A DNA stretch of 64,000 nucleotides, taken from positions 1,674,001 to 1,738,000 of the forward strand of contig NZ_CP015519.1 in assembly GCF_001887775.1 (NCBI RefSeq), given 5' to 3'. Shown here in pieces: positions 62,273 through 64,000 of the stretch. Below the pieces are notes generated by a model. The model did not search any database. It was not told the origin of the DNA and saw only the letters and a list, made by a program, of their open reading frames with translations. The stretch comes from Syntrophotalea acetylenivorans (GTDB lineage: Bacteria; Desulfobacterota; Desulfuromonadia; Desulfuromonadales; Syntrophotaleaceae). Every line of letters starts with the position of its first letter. Position 1 is the first letter of the stretch. Made by a program: the position numbers and the translations under genes.

Positions 62273-63181
62273 ATGGATATCGAACGATTGGACATTGACT
62301 GGGAGTATGTTGTCGAACGCCTTGACCGAATACTTGATCTCGGCGAAGAGTATCTGACGCGCCGGCTCGTGGAGTATCAGCTTGATCCGGGGATATTCCG
62401 TAATTATATCGCTTTTCGCTGGATACAGCATCCTGACAATGGCTATTTGGCTGAGGTAGCCCACCCTGATCTGGCCGACCATGATGAGCTCTTCGGCATT
62501 GATCGAATTCTGGAAAATCTACAGCGCAATACCGAACAATTTGTCCACAACTATCCGGCTAACAACGTACTTCTGTGGGGCGAACGGGGTTGCGGCAAAT
62601 CGGCGGCCATCAAAGGCCTGCTTAAACTCTATTTTCAAGCCGGATTGCGCCTGGTCGAGGTGCAGAAGGAAGACCTGTTCCAACTTCCGCAAATAACTCA
62701 TCAGCTACGAGACCAACCCTACCGCTTTATCCTGTTTTGCGATGACCTTTCCTTTGACGAAGGGGAACCGGGCTACCGAGAACTCTATTCTTTACTTGAG
62801 GGTGGCATCGAAGAACCTGCCGGCAATATCCTGCTCTACGCCACCAGCAATCGACACTACCTGCTGCCAGATCGTTTAAGCGACAACTCCGATGGTCGAC
62901 ACCCCCAATCCGAAGAGGCCTGGTCGGAAAAACTTTCCCTGGACGACCTCTTCGGGATCAGTCTCGGGTTTTATCCCATGAGCCAACCGGTCTACCTGGA
63001 AATCGTCGGCTACCTGGCCCAGCAGCGCCGCTTGATCATCTCCGAAGAGGAACTTCATAGCGCGGCCCTGAGTTGGGCAATGGAGCGAGGCAGTCGCTCC
63101 GGCCGCGTAGCTCGGCAATTCATGGACGACCTCAGCGGCCGAATGGCGATGGAGGGCAAAATTGCCCCTCTTTCAGACTGA
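62273..63181 (+). CDS. DUF815 AAA-type ATPase
   Basis: A 302-residue cytoplasmic ATPase of the DUF815 family. Walker A is WGERGCGKSAAIKGLL (about residues 103-118), Walker B is ILFCDDLSFDE, and RELYSLLEGGIEEPAGNILL with TSNRHYLLP are family features. The C-terminal lid is helical. The biochemical role is not known. An ATG at 62273 with GAAAGGG upstream is preferred over longer in-frame starts at 62102. A PilZ-like gene follows 72 nt after it, probably in the same transcript. Confidence 0.85.
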   Translation: MDIERLDIDWEYVVERLDRILDLGEEYLTRRLVEYQLDPGIFRNYIAFRWIQHPDNGYLAEVAHPDLADHDELFGIDRILENLQRNTEQFVHNYPANNVLLWGERGCGKSAAIKGLLKLYFQAGLRLVEVQKEDLFQLPQITHQLRDQPYRFILFCDDLSFDEGEPGYRELYSLLEGGIEEPAGNILLYATSNRHYLLPDRLSDNSDGRHPQSEEAWSEKLSLDDLFGISLGFYPMSQPVYLEIVGYLAQQRRLIISEEELHSAALSWAMERGSRSGRVARQFMDDLSGRMAMEGKIAPLSD

Positions 63182-63253
63182 ACAATGGAATACTATTTGC
63201 TGTCTTACAACTGTTGTTTCCCACTTCCAACAGTGAAAGGGTATTTGAGTATT

Positions 63254-63985
63254 ATGTACAGCCGCTATTTTACCCCAGGTCAAAGACTGCAGGTTCAAAC
63301 CTTGTATGAGGACAACCTCCCGGCTCGTCGCGAAGCGATGAACGTCCTGTTCACCAATTACGAGCTCGGATATTTCGATGTCGCCATCCCCCATAGCTGG
63401 CCCGTCAAGGAAGGGCTCCCCTTTCCGGAAGGAAGTCCCCTGGAGATCGTTTCGGAACGATACGGCCTTTGGCTCAAATCGTCGGCCTCATTTCACAGCC
63501 AGCCCTCCGACAAAGTGATTAGACTGCGCATGAACGACGACCTATGCATCTTTCGTCATAGTCCGCAACAACGAGTTGAAACGCAAATTGGTCTGTGTTA
63601 TAGCGCTCGCAGAGGGGATTTGCCGACTTTTCATCGACAATGGCGGCAACAGATCAAAAAACTGTCCACCACGGCTACGGCCCTGACAGCGCCCTCTTTT
63701 AGCCGGGGCCAGGTGAACCTCAGCGCCAGCGGGATTCGTATGCCGCTCCAGACAGCCGTGGAAAAGAACGACCTCTGCCTTTTGATGCTGTCCCTGGACG
63801 ATGCGAGTGATCCGATCTGCACCCTGACAGAGGTCATCTGGACAGCGCCACAGGAAGAAGGGCAAGGCATCACTACCGGCATGCAGTTTCTCAACATTCT
63901 GCAAAAGGACCAACAGCGAATCGAGCAGTTCGTTAACCGAAACCTGCCGCGTAAAACCAAAGGCCCCGCCGTGGCTGACCGCTAA
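63254..63985 (+). CDS. PilZ-like protein (possible cyclic di-GMP receptor)
   Basis: A 243-residue protein. An N-terminal YcgR-N-like beta domain is followed by a PilZ-like C-terminal barrel with SRGQVNLSASGIRMPL and a late DQQRIEQFV helix, as in PilZ proteins. The NxSxxG motif is clear, but the RxxxR arginine pair that normally clamps cyclic di-GMP is not obvious, so ligand binding is uncertain. The ATG at 63254 has only a distant AAAGGG. An in-frame ATG at 63185 lacks any ribosome-binding site. It follows the DUF815 gene on the same strand. Confidence 0.7.
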   Translation: MYSRYFTPGQRLQVQTLYEDNLPARREAMNVLFTNYELGYFDVAIPHSWPVKEGLPFPEGSPLEIVSERYGLWLKSSASFHSQPSDKVIRLRMNDDLCIFRHSPQQRVETQIGLCYSARRGDLPTFHRQWRQQIKKLSTTATALTAPSFSRGQVNLSASGIRMPLQTAVEKNDLCLLMLSLDDASDPICTLTEVIWTAPQEEGQGITTGMQFLNILQKDQQRIEQFVNRNLPRKTKGPAVADR

Positions 63986-64000
63986 AAGAAGACAATTTTT

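Overview
The window reads as the chromosome of a Gram-negative deltaproteobacterium of the Desulfuromonadales type (Geobacter/Pelobacter/Desulfuromonas relatives). This rests on gene content rather than a database match. The supporting signs are GC-rich coding DNA, a DUF4388 protein, a DUF5320 protein, a GEMM-class riboswitch in front of a GGDEF-EAL gene, a ModE/TupA/molybdenum-storage gene set, a long-form PstC/PstA phosphate transporter, and palindromic repeats placed at stop codons. No phage, transposase, integrase, rRNA operon or CRISPR array was seen.

Layout. 1-1.45 kb: the tRNA-Thr/Tyr/Gly/Thr-tuf operon (minus strand, tuf cut by the window edge) with a strong promoter. 1.5-6 kb: rlmB, pyrF, a DUF4388 protein and proS. 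6.2-8.9 kb: a frameshifted Ycf46-like AAA ATPase and an aminotransferase. 9-12.2 kb: a ferredoxin, an NfnA-like flavoprotein, small unknown genes and a class II amidotransferase. 12.3-15.7 kb: molybdate/tungstate genes (MOT1-like transporter, TupA, HTH-PBP regulator) with tandem candidate operators. 15.8-20.5 kb: an M16C protease, a SpoIIE-type phosphatase and ttcA. 20.6-27 kb: a TetR-controlled RND efflux operon whose permease carries a frameshift. 27.2-30.9 kb: a GltB-like flavoprotein, then promoter-riboswitch-terminator-GGDEF/EAL. 31-33.3 kb: modE, an FRG-domain gene and a nucleoside deaminase.

33.4-42.8 kb: the whole Pho regulon core on the minus strand in the order phoB-phoR-pstS-pstC-pstA-pstB-phoU. 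43-44.8 kb: tRNA-Pro, plsY and mltG. 44.9-52 kb: SPFH/NfeD, ftsK, uppP, RNase J and plsC. 52-57.7 kb: ssb, a molybdenum-storage-protein homologue with a small partner gene, a roughly 1 kb AT-rich island with tiny ORFs, a KamA-family radical SAM enzyme, and a cluster of macro-domain, HTH/Cys-rich and DUF5320 genes. 57.9-64 kb: fba, a long gap, rpsU, an RlmL-like methyltransferase, a DUF815 ATPase and a PilZ-like protein.

Themes. Molybdenum/tungsten handling is spread over at least five genes in three places (12-15.7, 31 and 53 kb). Cyclic-dinucleotide signalling appears as a riboswitch, a dual GGDEF-EAL enzyme and a PilZ-like protein. The riboswitch has A rather than G at the base that sets ligand choice, so it may read cyclic AMP-GMP while controlling a cyclic di-GMP enzyme. 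Other points worth a second look are a four-cysteine insertion in EF-Tu, a palindromic repeat family that supplies the stop codons of phoB and the RNase J gene, and an 11-bp-phased direct repeat upstream of pstS.
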